Source: Tropicibacter sp. R16_0 (GTDB lineage Bacteria; Pseudomonadota; Alphaproteobacteria; Rhodobacterales; Rhodobacteraceae). From it: DNA of 64,000 bases. The notes beneath the pieces were generated by a model. It had not been told where the DNA came from, did no database searches, and saw nothing but the letters and a program-made list of their open reading frames with translations. The position numbers and the translations under genes were made by a program. The stretch is taken from positions 269,508-333,507 of the forward strand of contig NZ_JAGHRE010000007.1 in NCBI RefSeq assembly GCF_017743935.1, in the 5' to 3' direction. Numbering within the stretch: position 1 is the first letter of the stretch; every line of letters starts with the position of its first letter. This document shows positions 19,070 to 29,088 of this stretch, in pieces.

Positions 19070-20275
19070 ATGGCTGTTTTGCAAAGAGAATATGGCCGCC
19101 GCGCCCTGATGTCGGAAATCCGGAAAGCCGGGCGCATTCCACGCATCGAACTGTCCGAGCGCACCGGCATCAGCCGCGCAACAGTCACCACAATCACCGC
19201 CGAGCTACTGCAACACGGGTTGATCGAAGAGGTCGCTCGCGAAGATGGCAGCACGGATTCCCGCCGTGGCCGACCCCGTGTCGACCTTAAGATTCGCGGT
19301 GCAGCCCGGTTGGTAGCGGGCGTTAAAATCTCGCATCTCAAACTGTCTTTGGTGTTGTTGGATTTCGAAGGTCAGCAGTTAGAATGCATTGAACGCGATC
19401 TGGATCAGAGCGTGCACGCCCCTGATGCGCTGGCCATTCGGATCACCCAAGCCGTTCGCGAATTGGCCGAGACCGCGGGTCACACTATGGAAGATGTTTC
19501 AGGGGTGGGTATCGGCATCGCGGGTGTCGTGGATGCCGAAAACGGGTTCGTCTACTGGTCGCCCTCTCTGGACACACGCAATGTCGAATTCAGCCAATTG
19601 GCCAGTCAGCACCTGGGCCTTCCTGCGTTCGTCGACAATGACGCCAATCTGGTGGCCTTTGCCGAATACAGCTTTGGTTTGGCGCGCGGGGTGCCCGATT
19701 TTCTTGTGGTCACAATTGAAAGCGGGGTCGGCCTTGGCCTGATGATCGATGGCGAGCTTTATCGCGGCACGCGCGGGTGCGGGGCCGAATTCGGTCACAC
19801 CAAGGTGCATCTGAATGGGGCGCTCTGCCGTTGTGGTCAGCGCGGCTGTCTTGAGGCTTATGTCGCCGATTACGCCCTTCTGCGCGAAGCAACGCTGACA
19901 TCGGATGCCGACACTTCGGCCGATCCCAGCCATCGGATCGAGGCGCTGTTGAATGCCGCCCGCAATGGTGACCCAACGGCGCGCAGTGTCGTGGACCGGG
20001 CCGGGCAGTACTTTGCCATGGGCCTTGCCAACCTTGCCAATATCTTTGACCCCGCCCTGATCATTCTGGCAGGCGAACAGATGCAGTTCGACCACCTGTA
20101 CGAGGACGCGGTGATCGAAGCGATGCGCAAATCCATCATTCGGGTTGACCGCGACCCGCCCGAGGTGGTGGTTCACAAATGGGGTGACCTGATGTGGGCC
20201 AAGGGCGGGGCCGCATACGCGCTCGATCGCGTGTCGGACCTTGCCCTGGATGAGATGAGCGACAATGCGGCCTGA
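19070..20275 (+). CDS. xylR: ROK-family transcriptional repressor, probable xylose regulator
   Basis: A 401-residue ROK protein. An N-terminal winged helix-turn-helix (residues about 12-60, LSERTGISRATVTTITAELL) is joined to a sugar-kinase-like domain with the ROK zinc motif CRCGQRGCLEAY and GVGIGIAGVVD. The ATG at 19070 has an AAGGAGG box 10 bases upstream; the frame could begin at 19001 but without a ribosome site. It is divergent from xylF with a palindrome between them, which fits repression of xylose genes relieved by xylose. Confidence 0.9.
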   Translation: MAVLQREYGRRALMSEIRKAGRIPRIELSERTGISRATVTTITAELLQHGLIEEVAREDGSTDSRRGRPRVDLKIRGAARLVAGVKISHLKLSLVLLDFEGQQLECIERDLDQSVHAPDALAIRITQAVRELAETAGHTMEDVSGVGIGIAGVVDAENGFVYWSPSLDTRNVEFSQLASQHLGLPAFVDNDANLVAFAEYSFGLARGVPDFLVVTIESGVGLGLMIDGELYRGTRGCGAEFGHTKVHLNGALCRCGQRGCLEAYVADYALLREATLTSDADTSADPSHRIEALLNAARNGDPTARSVVDRAGQYFAMGLANLANIFDPALIILAGEQMQFDHLYEDAVIEAMRKSIIRVDRDPPEVVVHKWGDLMWAKGGAAYALDRVSDLALDEMSDNAA

Positions 20276-21803
20276 AATCCTGGTTTTGACCCTGATGGCC
20301 ACACCTGTCGTGGCCGACGTTGCCTTCACTCCGATCGACGTGCCTGAACACCGCTACACCGGTGGCTGGGAGCACTTTGTCGGCGGTGGGCTGGCCAGTT
20401 TCGATTGCAACGGCGACACCCTGCCCGAGCTGTTCGCAGCCGGTGGAGAGACCCCGGCCCTTCTGTTGCGCAACACCTCGGAGCCCAGTGGTGTCGTCCG
20501 GTTTGAAGCAGACACATCCGAGATTTTGGCCCAAACAGGTGTGATTGGGGCCTACCCGCTGGATATCGACGCGGATGGGCACATGGATCTGGCCATCCTG
20601 CGGGTGGGGGAAAACAGGTTGCTCAAGGGCGGACCGGACTGCAGTTTTGCCCCCTTTGATCTGGGTTTTGCCAGCGATGACCGCTGGACAACCGCCTTTG
20701 CCGCAACGTGGGAAGGTGGGCAAGATCTGCCCACACTGGCTTTTGGCAACTATGTGGATCGCGCCAACCCCGACGGGCCCTTTCGGGCATGTGACATCAA
20801 TCTGCTCTACCGCCCGGACGGGGACAGCTACGGCATACCAGTTGCATTGGAGCCCGGGTTTTGTCCGCTTTCGATGCTGTTCAGCGATTGGAGTGGCAGC
20901 GGAAATGCCGATCTGCGCGTCAGCAACGACCGCCACTATTATGTCGACGGCGGGGCCGAGCAGCTGTGGCAAATGGCACCGGACTTGCGCCTTTATGACC
21001 AGGAAGACGGCTGGCAGGACCACAAGCTTTGGGGCATGGGCATTGCCGCGCGCGATCTGAACCATGACGGGCGGCAAGAGGTGTTTCTGACCTCAATGGG
21101 CGACCAGCGCTTGCAACGGCTGACAGGGCCGGGCCCGAAGTTCGAGGATGTTCCCTATGATCTGGGCACGACGGCGCATCGCCCCTACAGCGGTGGGGAT
21201 GGCCGTCCCTCGACCGGATGGCACGTGGCCTTTGGGGACGTGCAGAATGATGGGTTGGATGATGTGTTCATCGCCAAGGGCAATGTCGAGCAGATGCCGG
21301 GCAGCGCCATGGATGATCCCAACAACCTGCTGATCCAGGCCAAAAACGGGACTTTTGTCGAAGCTGGCGAAACCGCAGGTCTGGCCAGCCTGCATCGTGG
21401 ACGCGGCGCTGTCATGACCGATCTGAACGCTGACGGGCTGCTGGACATCGCAGTGGTCAACCGACGCGCCCCGCTAGAGGTCTGGCAGAACGTGACCCCG
21501 GACACCGGCGCTTGGGTGGCCCTGTCGATTGTTCAACCCGGCCCAAACCGCAATGGCGTTGGCGGCTGGATCGAGGTCACAAGCGACCCTGTCACGGGTC
21601 CCTGGATGTCGCGCGAGATCACCCGGGGGGGCGGGCACGCAGGCGGCAGCGCGGGGTTCGAGCATTTTGGGTTGGGCGCAACGGACACCGCCTTTGTCCG
21701 CGTGACATGGCCGGACGGCACCACAAGTCAGGCCGTGGAAATAACGCCAAATCAGGCTGTCATTCTCAATCGCATCGGCAACGGGTTCGAGATCGCGAAC
21801 TGA
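20265..21803 (+). CDS. Secreted CRTAC1-like protein with FG-GAP repeats and ASPIC/UnbV domain
   Basis: A 512-residue protein with a signal peptide (cleavage near PVVA), then a seven-bladed-propeller-type region with four calcium-loop motifs of the form DxDxDG (DIDADGHMD, DLNHDGRQE, DVQNDGLDD, DLNADGLLD), and a C-terminal ASPIC/UnbV module (residues about 430-505, ending VTWPDGTTSQAVEI). Its start overlaps the xylR stop by 11 bp, so it is probably co-transcribed with xylR. Function is unknown; extracellular or periplasmic binding is likely. The next gene, convergent by 2 bp, is a di-heme peroxidase. Confidence 0.85.
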   Translation: MRPEILVLTLMATPVVADVAFTPIDVPEHRYTGGWEHFVGGGLASFDCNGDTLPELFAAGGETPALLLRNTSEPSGVVRFEADTSEILAQTGVIGAYPLDIDADGHMDLAILRVGENRLLKGGPDCSFAPFDLGFASDDRWTTAFAATWEGGQDLPTLAFGNYVDRANPDGPFRACDINLLYRPDGDSYGIPVALEPGFCPLSMLFSDWSGSGNADLRVSNDRHYYVDGGAEQLWQMAPDLRLYDQEDGWQDHKLWGMGIAARDLNHDGRQEVFLTSMGDQRLQRLTGPGPKFEDVPYDLGTTAHRPYSGGDGRPSTGWHVAFGDVQNDGLDDVFIAKGNVEQMPGSAMDDPNNLLIQAKNGTFVEAGETAGLASLHRGRGAVMTDLNADGLLDIAVVNRRAPLEVWQNVTPDTGAWVALSIVQPGPNRNGVGGWIEVTSDPVTGPWMSREITRGGGHAGGSAGFEHFGLGATDTAFVRVTWPDGTTSQAVEITPNQAVILNRIGNGFEIAN

Positions 21804-21805
21804 AC

Positions 21806-23101
21806 CTACTTCTCGACGGTCAAACCACTGGGCACGGAGTCCGGCACACCCAATCGCCCTTTGAGCGCAGTTTCGTCGGTCAAGGCCCCCAGAAAGGCCA
21901 AGAGATCGGCGATCTGGTCATCCGTCAACTGTCGCGCATGCAGAGCATTGGCCCGCGCAATATCGTCGACCTCGCGACCCTGGGTCATCAGAACATGGTC
22001 GGTCTCGAACACCTCTCCAGGCAGAACCGCTTGTTCCGGAGTGTAGTCTTGCAAGCTTTGGGCCGGGTCCAAATGATGCCGGATCACCGCGTCCAGCGTC
22101 GCATAGGCCCCCGCATGCCCATAAGGCGCGGTCTGGGTCACGTTGCGCAGCGATGGCGTGCGAAAAGCAAACGCGTCCTCGGACCTGCCTGTCACCCGCA
22201 TCCGGCCAACATCGCGGTTGTGGCGCTCAAAACGAGCCGCCTTGCCCGGTCCGATCTGCGGCATGGCGATGGCGTGGAACCCGTGATCGGTCTGGAACCG
22301 GCCAGAATGGCAGGACGCACAGCCCGCCTCACCATAAAACAGCGTCATTCCGCGCAGTTCGGCAGCACTCAGAATGCCCTCTCCTCGCAGATGCCGGTCA
22401 AAGGGGCTGTCATCGGCGCGCCATTCAAAGGCGATGAAGGCTGCGATCATGTTCGAGATGTCGGTGAATGCGATGGGCCGCTCCCCAATCACCTGATCGA
22501 ACCGGTCGCGGTACTCTGGCAGCGCCTCAACGCGCTTGGATAGGATATCCCAAGCGCCACCGGGACCGGTCAGGAACCCTTGCCGCACCGCCTGTGCCAC
22601 TTCGTTTTCCGAATAGTGCCCGGCCATCTCGTCGCCCGAAAGCACCGGGAACATGGTCTGGGCGCTCAGGACCGAAGCAAACCCCTGCTCCATCTCGGCC
22701 CCAAGCGGTGTGCGGATGCCCGACGGGCGGGTCTCGTCGACCTCAAGCCGCCCGTCGTGAAAGAACGATGTGAACTCGGTCGCGCCCAGATTGAACAGCG
22801 CGGGCGAGTTGCGGGGGATGCGCTGTTCGGGACGGTTCTTGGCGTCGAACACCCGGTCCGGCCCCAGACCGACGCCGCCGTCCCCGATCCCTAGCGACAC
22901 CCCATCAGATGTTGCAAAACGCGGGTGGTGACAGGTGGCGCATGACACCGTGCGACTGCCGCTGAGGACCGGATCGTAGAATAACAGATGCCCCAATTCG
23001 ACCTCGACCATGTCAAGCGGCGGAAACACGGGCTCGGCCACTGGGAGCTCTTCGGCCCATGCGGACGTGCTCAAACAGAGGGCAATCAAATAACGGATCA
23101 T
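21806..23101 (-). CDS. Di-heme cytochrome c peroxidase / MauG-family protein
   Basis: A 431-residue periplasmic protein with a signal peptide (cleavage after STSAWA) and two c-type heme sites, CATCH near residue 57 and CASCH near residue 263. The RTPSLRNVTQTAPYGHAG segment is typical of bacterial di-heme peroxidases and MauG relatives. It may reduce hydrogen peroxide or, like MauG, oxidise a partner protein; the choice cannot be made from sequence. It overlaps galM by 4 bp on the same strand, so it is in the galM-xylAB transcription unit, and is convergent with the CRTAC1-like gene. Confidence 0.88.
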   Translation of the reverse strand: MIRYLIALCLSTSAWAEELPVAEPVFPPLDMVEVELGHLLFYDPVLSGSRTVSCATCHHPRFATSDGVSLGIGDGGVGLGPDRVFDAKNRPEQRIPRNSPALFNLGATEFTSFFHDGRLEVDETRPSGIRTPLGAEMEQGFASVLSAQTMFPVLSGDEMAGHYSENEVAQAVRQGFLTGPGGAWDILSKRVEALPEYRDRFDQVIGERPIAFTDISNMIAAFIAFEWRADDSPFDRHLRGEGILSAAELRGMTLFYGEAGCASCHSGRFQTDHGFHAIAMPQIGPGKAARFERHNRDVGRMRVTGRSEDAFAFRTPSLRNVTQTAPYGHAGAYATLDAVIRHHLDPAQSLQDYTPEQAVLPGEVFETDHVLMTQGREVDDIARANALHARQLTDDQIADLLAFLGALTDETALKGRLGVPDSVPSGLTVEK

Positions 23102-24036
23102 GCGGCCTCCTCATGGATCGAGACGGTCAGGCGTTGTCGATAGGGCTGTTCTGGGGTCGCCAGGGACAGGGGAAACGCAGGCGTGTTGATTGCATTGGGA
23201 TAGCCCTGCGGCTCAAGGCAAAAGCCCGAAAACGGCGCGTGGGTCTGCCCCGCAAGCGGCTCGGCCACGCGCCGCAGATGCTGGGCGGTGTAGAGTTGCA
23301 AACAAGGCTGATCCGTTTCCATGCGCAAATGCAATCCGCCTCCCCTCGCCTCAACCCGCGTCCCATCCAGTACATAGTTCATGTCCAGCCCACTGCCCCC
23401 AGAAACCGCGGCAGACAGGGGTCTACCCGCGCTGAGATCGAACGGTTGGCCCAACAGCGGTTCGACCGTCCCCAGCGGTATCATCTGCTCATTCACCGGG
23501 GTGTATGTCTTGGCGGGGATCTGAACCGTTGCTTGACCCAGAGTATAATAGGAATGCTGCGCCAAGTTGACAGGCGTGGGCCGGTCGCTGTGCGCCTCCA
23601 TCTCATAGGTCAGCTTATGATCCCGCAATGTGATTGTTACCGTCAGCTCCAATCGTCCCGGATAGCCCCCTTCGCCATCAGGAGAGGTTGTCTGCAATTG
23701 CACCGCTCGATTTCCGTCCGCCTCCATCCTCCAATTATGGGCGTGCAACCCACGCTCCCCCCCATGCAGATGGTGCGGCGGCTCATTCGCGTCCAAGGCA
23801 AACCGTTCGCCATTCAACTCGAACGCAGCATCCGAGATCCGGTTTGCCACGCGTCCTACAATGGCGCCAAGGTAGCACGGGTTGTGCACGTAAGCCTGCG
23901 GATCACGGTAGCCCAGAACAGCAGACACCTGTTTGCCTCGGACCGGAACCTGCCAGTCCTGCGTTATGCACCCAAGCGACAGGATGGCGACCGAGACGTC
24001 GCCATCGTTCAGGACGTGCCGCCGGATCTGCGTCAT
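23098..24036 (-). CDS. galM: Aldose 1-epimerase (mutarotase)
   Basis: A 312-residue galactose-mutarotase-like protein that interconverts alpha and beta anomers of aldoses. The NRISDAAFELNGERFALDANEPPHHLHGG-type N-terminal region (cited in part: NEPPHHLHGG), AQHSYYTLGQ with catalytic His, and CLEPQGYPNAIN with catalytic Glu are present. It lies 0 bp after xylA and 4 bp overlapping the peroxidase gene, supplying the anomer used by xylose isomerase. Confidence 0.9.
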   Translation of the reverse strand: MTQIRRHVLNDGDVSVAILSLGCITQDWQVPVRGKQVSAVLGYRDPQAYVHNPCYLGAIVGRVANRISDAAFELNGERFALDANEPPHHLHGGERGLHAHNWRMEADGNRAVQLQTTSPDGEGGYPGRLELTVTITLRDHKLTYEMEAHSDRPTPVNLAQHSYYTLGQATVQIPAKTYTPVNEQMIPLGTVEPLLGQPFDLSAGRPLSAAVSGGSGLDMNYVLDGTRVEARGGGLHLRMETDQPCLQLYTAQHLRRVAEPLAGQTHAPFSGFCLEPQGYPNAINTPAFPLSLATPEQPYRQRLTVSIHEEAA

Positions 24037-25341
24037 TCAGACGAACCGATTGACGTAGTTTTCCAGAATCTCCTGCCGACCCGAGCGCGGCTTGGGGTTG
24101 ATCTGACCACTGAGGACATTGGCAAAGATGGTGTCGAAATCACTGTTCAGCATCTCTTGCGCGTCGTTGCTGTCCCAACCCGCATAGCGATCCCGCAACG
24201 CCGCATCCAGGCCGCCGTCTTCGATCATTGCGGCGGCAGCTTTGAGCCCCCGCGCGCAGATGTCCATACCCCCGACATGGGCCGCAATCAGATCCTTGGC
24301 ATCCAGCGATTGCCGCCGCAGCTTGGCATCAAAATTGGTACCGCCCGTGCCAAGGCCGCCCGCACGCAGGATGTGGTAATAGGTCAGCGCCACCTCTGGC
24401 ACGTTGTTGGGGAACTGGTCGGTGTCCCAGCCCGATTGATAATCGTTCCGGTTCATGTCGATCGAACCCAGCATCCCCTCGGCTGCGGCAACGGCGACCT
24501 CGTGCTCAAACGAATGCCCCGCAAGGATTGCATGGCCCTGTTCCAGGTTCAGCTTAACCTCATCCTCAAGCCCGTATTTTCGCAGGAAGCCAATGCAAGT
24601 GGCGGCATCAAAGTCATACTGATGCTTGGATGGTTCCTGCGGCTTGGGTTCGACCAGGATGGTTCCCTTGAATCCGATCTTGTGCTTGTACTCGACCACC
24701 ATGTTCAGGAACCGACCCATGTGATCCAGCTCGCGCCCCAGATCGGTGTTGAGCAGCGTTTCATACCCCTCACGTCCGCCCCAGAGCACATAGTTCTCGC
24801 CACCCATCTTGTGGGTCGCATCCATGCAGGTTTTCACAGTGGCTGCGGAATAGGCGAAAACATCCGGGTCCGGGTTGGTCGAAGCACCCGACATCCAGCG
24901 ACGGTGGCTGAACATGTTGGCCGTGCCCCACAAAAGCCTTGTCTTGCGGCTTTCCATCTTGGCCAGGAAATAATCGATGATCTCTTCGAAATTGCGCAAG
25001 GATTCGGCGAAATCCGCGCCTTCGGGCCGGATGTCGGCATCGTGCCAACAGAAATAGGGCTGACCAAGGATATCGAACATCTCAAACGCCGCATCAGCCT
25101 TGATTTTGGCGCGGCCCATTTCGTCTTGGGGGTGCCAGGGGCGCTCAAAGGTCTGCCCACCAAAGGGATCGCCGCCTTCCCACGCAAAAGAATGCCAATA
25201 GGCCACGGCAAAGCGCAGGTGATCCTCCATCCGTTTGCCCAGAACCACCTCGTCCGGGTTGTAATGGCGGAACGCCAGCTCGTTGGCGGTGTCAGGGCCC
25301 TGATAGGTGATTGGGGCGATATCGGCAAAGAACTGTGTCAT
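24037..25341 (-). CDS. xylA: Xylose isomerase
   Basis: A 434-residue class II xylose isomerase converting D-xylose to D-xylulose in the cytoplasm. Signature segments: [16 protein letters not shown] at the N-terminus, [15 protein letters not shown], and the metal-binding [17 protein letters not shown]. The length is standard (about 435-440). The start overlaps the xylB stop by 4 bp, and galM follows directly. Confidence 0.97.
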   Translation of the reverse strand: MTQFFADIAPITYQGPDTANELAFRHYNPDEVVLGKRMEDHLRFAVAYWHSFAWEGGDPFGGQTFERPWHPQDEMGRAKIKADAAFEMFDILGQPYFCWHDADIRPEGADFAESLRNFEEIIDYFLAKMESRKTRLLWGTANMFSHRRWMSGASTNPDPDVFAYSAATVKTCMDATHKMGGENYVLWGGREGYETLLNTDLGRELDHMGRFLNMVVEYKHKIGFKGTILVEPKPQEPSKHQYDFDAATCIGFLRKYGLEDEVKLNLEQGHAILAGHSFEHEVAVAAAEGMLGSIDMNRNDYQSGWDTDQFPNNVPEVALTYYHILRAGGLGTGGTNFDAKLRRQSLDAKDLIAAHVGGMDICARGLKAAAAMIEDGGLDAALRDRYAGWDSNDAQEMLNSDFDTIFANVLSGQINPKPRSGRQEILENYVNRFV

Positions 25342-26786
25342 GGCATGGCTTTCAAAGCAGGATATGAAGATCGGAAGGCGGCATACGCCTCGTCAAAGGC
25401 GGCGCTGAGTTGAGTGTTCGGCTCGATGGTTTCGGCGATGTCTGGCTTGGTCATGACCTGCAACGGGTCGGCCCCTGTCACACCGCACATCGCCAGGCGC
25501 GCGGCCCCAAGGGCGGCCCCAAACTCACCCTGAGCAGGCAATTGCAAAGGCACCCCCAGGATGGTGGCCAAAAGCTCGACCCAATAGCGTGATCCGGTGC
25601 CGCCGCCGATCGCCAGAAGCGTGAGCAGGTCTGCTCCGGTTCCGCGCAAGGCCTCAAAGCTGTCGCGGAGGCCGAAGCTGACCCCTTCGAGAACAGCTTG
25701 GGTGAGTTCCGCCCTGTCGGTTGCGATATCTAGACCAACAAAAGCCCCCCGCACCGCGCTGTCATTGTGCGGCGTACGCTCGCCTGACAGATACGGCAGA
25801 AAGCGCACCTTGGAGGGTGACCGCAGGTCTGACAGTTCCGCGGTCAGATCTGCGGGCGAGGCTCCGGTGATCCCGGCCAGCCAATTCAGGCTGTCGGTCG
25901 CGGCCAACATGACGCCCATCTGATACCACCTGCCGGGCACCGCATGGCAAAAGGTGTGTACCGCACTGCCCGGATCGGGATGAAACCCGTTCCGCGCCGC
26001 CAGTATCACCCCCGACGTGCCCAGTGAGACAAATCCGTCCCCTTCACGCAATGCGCCAACACCACAGGCGGACGCACCATTGTCACCGCCGCCCGCCACG
26101 ACTTGCACATCGGCAGACAGGCCCAACTCTTGTGCCAGGTCCGGTCTAAGCGTTCCGACAATGTCGGTCCCTTCGATCACATCCGGCATCTGGTCGCGGC
26201 GCATGTTGCCAGCTGCAAGGAGCCTCTCCGACCATCCGCGCGCGCCCACGTCCAGCCAACTTGTCCCGGCGCTGTCGGACATGTCAGACGCCGCGCGACC
26301 GGTAAGCCAGAAACTCAGGTAGTCCTTGGGCAGCAGCACCTTGGCGGTTTTGGCAAAAACATCCGGCTCATGCTCGGCCACCCACATCAGCTTGGGCGCG
26401 GTGAAACCGGGGAAGACGATGTTGCCGGACAAGGCTCGGACATCTGCCATTGCATCCAGGTCCGCCGCCTGCATGTGGCTGCGCGTGTCGTTCCACAAGA
26501 TACAAGGCCGCAGAACCGCCCCATCGGCATCCAGCAAGGTCGCGCCATGCATCTGCCCGGACAGCCCAATCCCCTGCACCTGCGCCATTTCGGCCTGCGC
26601 CTTTGTTTGCAGTTCTAGCAAGGCTTCGCGGCTGGCCGTGACCCAGTCTTGCGGGTTCTGTTCGCTCCATCCGGGCTGAGGATGCGATACCTGCAAGCCG
26701 CGATCTGCACTGGCAAGAACCGCGCCCGCAGCATCGACCAAAAGGGCCCGAACCCCCGACGTTCCCAGATCCAATCCGATAAACAT
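25338..26786 (-). CDS. xylB: Xylulokinase
   Basis: A 482-residue FGGY-family kinase that phosphorylates D-xylulose to xylulose 5-phosphate for the pentose phosphate pathway. The ATP-site start [17 protein letters not shown] and the substrate region [13 protein letters not shown] are typical. It is the first gene of the leftward xylB-xylA-galM-peroxidase unit, with the second putative XylR operator 37 bp before its start. Confidence 0.96.
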   Translation of the reverse strand: MFIGLDLGTSGVRALLVDAAGAVLASADRGLQVSHPQPGWSEQNPQDWVTASREALLELQTKAQAEMAQVQGIGLSGQMHGATLLDADGAVLRPCILWNDTRSHMQAADLDAMADVRALSGNIVFPGFTAPKLMWVAEHEPDVFAKTAKVLLPKDYLSFWLTGRAASDMSDSAGTSWLDVGARGWSERLLAAGNMRRDQMPDVIEGTDIVGTLRPDLAQELGLSADVQVVAGGGDNGASACGVGALREGDGFVSLGTSGVILAARNGFHPDPGSAVHTFCHAVPGRWYQMGVMLAATDSLNWLAGITGASPADLTAELSDLRSPSKVRFLPYLSGERTPHNDSAVRGAFVGLDIATDRAELTQAVLEGVSFGLRDSFEALRGTGADLLTLLAIGGGTGSRYWVELLATILGVPLQLPAQGEFGAALGAARLAMCGVTGADPLQVMTKPDIAETIEPNTQLSAAFDEAYAAFRSSYPALKAMP

Positions 26787-26822
26787 ACGCCCTCCCCGCG
26801 CTGTTCACTTACTGTCCCCATA

Positions 26823-26845
26823 TTTAATTCAAGTGTCAAATTAAA
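26823..26845. promoter_or_regulatory. Probable second XylR operator, upstream of xylB
   Basis: Arms TTTAATTCAA and TCAAATTAAA around GTG: the same 10-3-10 geometry as the site at 18939-18961, with an identical right arm and 8 of 10 matches in the left. It lies 37 bp before xylB, in position to block its transcription. Confidence 0.75.
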
Positions 26846-27024
26846 AAATCCGAGCGCGGTTTTCAGCCAATCCGACACCCTGTGTGCTGCCTCAGATTGA
26901 CCATATACCGGCCCTAATTCCCGCCGCATATGGGGCTAATTTTCGGGCAAGATCGAAAAGCAACCCACCGCCCAAGATTTGGTGCTAAAACCGCATCAGA
27001 CAGCAACGACCCCGGAGACCCATT

Positions 27025-28116
27025 TTGCGGATCACGTTTCTAAGCCCACGCTCGAACCTGTCGGGCGGCCTGCGCGTGATCGCAACCTATGCTCAGATGC
27101 TCAAGGATCGAGGGCACCAGGTTTCCATCGTCACGCCCGCAAAACGAAAGGTCACGACCAAGACCTGGATCAAATCCCTGCTGCAAGGCCGGGTGCCAGA
27201 AACGGACAGTGAAACGGGCGGGCATTTCCAGAACATCTCGGTCCCGGTACATGAGGCGCATTGTGATGATTTTCTGTTCAACGACAACGATGTACCGGAC
27301 GCAGACATCATCGTCGCGACCTGGTGGGAAACGGCCTTTGCCGCCGCAGCGATGCCGCCGGAAAAGGGCCGGAAGTGTTACCTGATCCAAGGGCATGAGG
27401 TGTTTGACCCGCTGCCCTGGCAGATCTCCAGAGCGACGTATTTCCTGCCTTTGCAGCCCCTTGTGATCGCCAGTTGGTTGGAGGATGTTCTGCGTGAGAA
27501 CTACGGCCGGGATGACGCGATCTTGGTGTCGAATGGCACTGATTTGACCCAATTCAACGCAGAGCCCAGGGACAAGTCATCAATCCCCCGCGTAGGTTTC
27601 CTGTATTCCACATCACCGATCAAGGGCACCAAAACCGTGCTTGCCGCGATCGGGCAACTGCAACGTGATTTTCCCGATCTGCACGTCGTGGCCTTCGGGA
27701 CCGAGGCCGTTTCAGATGATCTGCCCTTGCCGACGAACAGCACGTACTACCGGCAACCAGAACAGAACTTCATTCGCAAAATCTATTCAGACTGCGATGT
27801 TTTTCTGGGCGGCAGTACGTCCGAGGGTTTTTTCCTGCCTCTGCTTGAGGCCATGGCATGCCGCACGCCTGTTGTCAGCACCAGAGTTGGCGCGGCGCCC
27901 GATCTGGTTACCGACGGACAGACGGGATATGTTGTCGAAGTTGGGGATGAAACCGGCTTGGCGCAGGCCGCTGCGACGATCCTGAACCTGCCCAATAAGG
28001 ATTGGAAAAACATGTCCCAAGCTTGCGTCGAACTTGCCCAGCGCAACGGTTGGGAACAGGCCTGCGACCGGATGGAACACGTCCTTGAGACGCTTGTGAA
28101 CGGGGATCCGGCATGA
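27025..28116 (+). CDS. Glycosyltransferase family 4-type (GT-B) protein
   Basis: A 363-residue GT-B glycosyltransferase. N-terminal SPRSNLSGGLRVIATYAQ and C-terminal EGFFLPLLEAMACRTPVVS, holding the E-x7-E donor motif, are typical. The best start is TTG at 27025: a GGAG box lies 7 bases upstream and the protein begins MRITFLSPRSN. It is the first of three rightward genes (4-bp overlap with the next). Sugar specificity is not evident. Confidence 0.88.
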   Translation: MRITFLSPRSNLSGGLRVIATYAQMLKDRGHQVSIVTPAKRKVTTKTWIKSLLQGRVPETDSETGGHFQNISVPVHEAHCDDFLFNDNDVPDADIIVATWWETAFAAAAMPPEKGRKCYLIQGHEVFDPLPWQISRATYFLPLQPLVIASWLEDVLRENYGRDDAILVSNGTDLTQFNAEPRDKSSIPRVGFLYSTSPIKGTKTVLAAIGQLQRDFPDLHVVAFGTEAVSDDLPLPTNSTYYRQPEQNFIRKIYSDCDVFLGGSTSEGFFLPLLEAMACRTPVVSTRVGAAPDLVTDGQTGYVVEVGDETGLAQAAATILNLPNKDWKNMSQACVELAQRNGWEQACDRMEHVLETLVNGDPA

Positions 28117-29078
28117 GTGTTGGTCTGGTGTTGATCGGACGCAACGAAGGCGACCGCTTGAAGCGTGCGCTGGATGCGGCTACCGGGCAAGCGGATCGTA
28201 TCGTTTATGTGGATTCCGGTTCCACGGACGACAGCGTCGCTGCGGCCCGCGCGGCGGGTGCAAAGGTGGTTGAACTGGACATGTCCGTCGCCTTCAGCGC
28301 GGCCCGAGCGCGAAATGCCGGGTTTGCCCGGCTCGAACAGGACGGCGCTCCAGAATTTGTTCAGTTCATCGATGGTGACTGTGCCCTTGTGCCCGGCTGG
28401 GTCGAGGCAGCGGTGGCTCATATCAAAACCGATCCCAAGCTGGCTGTGATCACAGGCTGGCGATCCGAGATTCATCGCAACGCCAGCGTTTACAACCAGA
28501 TGTGCGACCATGAATGGCATCGCCCTGCTGGTCCGATCACCGCCTGCGGTGGCGACATGCTTGTCCGGGCAGATGCGTTTCGGCAGGTTGGAGGCTTCTC
28601 CCCCCAAGTGATCGCGGCCGAGGATGACGAGTTTTGCCTGCGTCTGGGTGCGGCAGGCTGGAGGTTGGAGCGTCTGCCGCTGGAGATGACCCGCCACGAC
28701 GCCGCGATAACCCGCTTCAGCCAATGGTGGCGACGCGCCGTGCGGGCCGGGCATGGCTTTGCCCAAGTGAGCGATCTGCATGACGGGTATTTTCGCACCG
28801 AAAAACGCCGCGTGCTGCTTTTTGGCCTGATCCTGCCACTTGTTGCTGTACTGGGGGCCGCATGGTCCATTTGGCTGCCCATTCTGGTTCTGGGCCTTTA
28901 CGCGGTGTCTTACGCACGCACGATCAAGGGGTTGCTGGCCGAAGGGCTTCCCCGTGATGAGGCGCGTAAACATGCCCTCTTTCTGACCCTGTCTAAATTC
29001 CCCAATCTGTTGGGAATGGCCAAGTACCACCTGAACCGGGTTCGAGACCGAACCCCGGAAATCATCGAATATCAGTGA
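28113..29078 (+). CDS. Family 2 glycosyltransferase with C-terminal membrane helices
   Basis: A 321-residue GT-A enzyme. LIGRNEGDRLKRAL begins the nucleotide-sugar fold, FIDGDC is the metal-binding DxD, EDDEFCLRL the catalytic Asp region, and QWWRRAVR a variant of the QxxRW motif. Two hydrophobic helices lie at residues about 230-265, so it is probably at the inner membrane, building a surface glycan. It overlaps the preceding gene by 4 bp. Confidence 0.88.
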   Translation: MSVGLVLIGRNEGDRLKRALDAATGQADRIVYVDSGSTDDSVAAARAAGAKVVELDMSVAFSAARARNAGFARLEQDGAPEFVQFIDGDCALVPGWVEAAVAHIKTDPKLAVITGWRSEIHRNASVYNQMCDHEWHRPAGPITACGGDMLVRADAFRQVGGFSPQVIAAEDDEFCLRLGAAGWRLERLPLEMTRHDAAITRFSQWWRRAVRAGHGFAQVSDLHDGYFRTEKRRVLLFGLILPLVAVLGAAWSIWLPILVLGLYAVSYARTIKGLLAEGLPRDEARKHALFLTLSKFPNLLGMAKYHLNRVRDRTPEIIEYQ

Positions 29079-29088
29079 GCCCCACGCT

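Noticed and set aside
23059..25413. 784-residue plus-strand frame across galM and xylA
   Set aside because: Both minus-strand genes are unmistakable, so this is a shadow frame.
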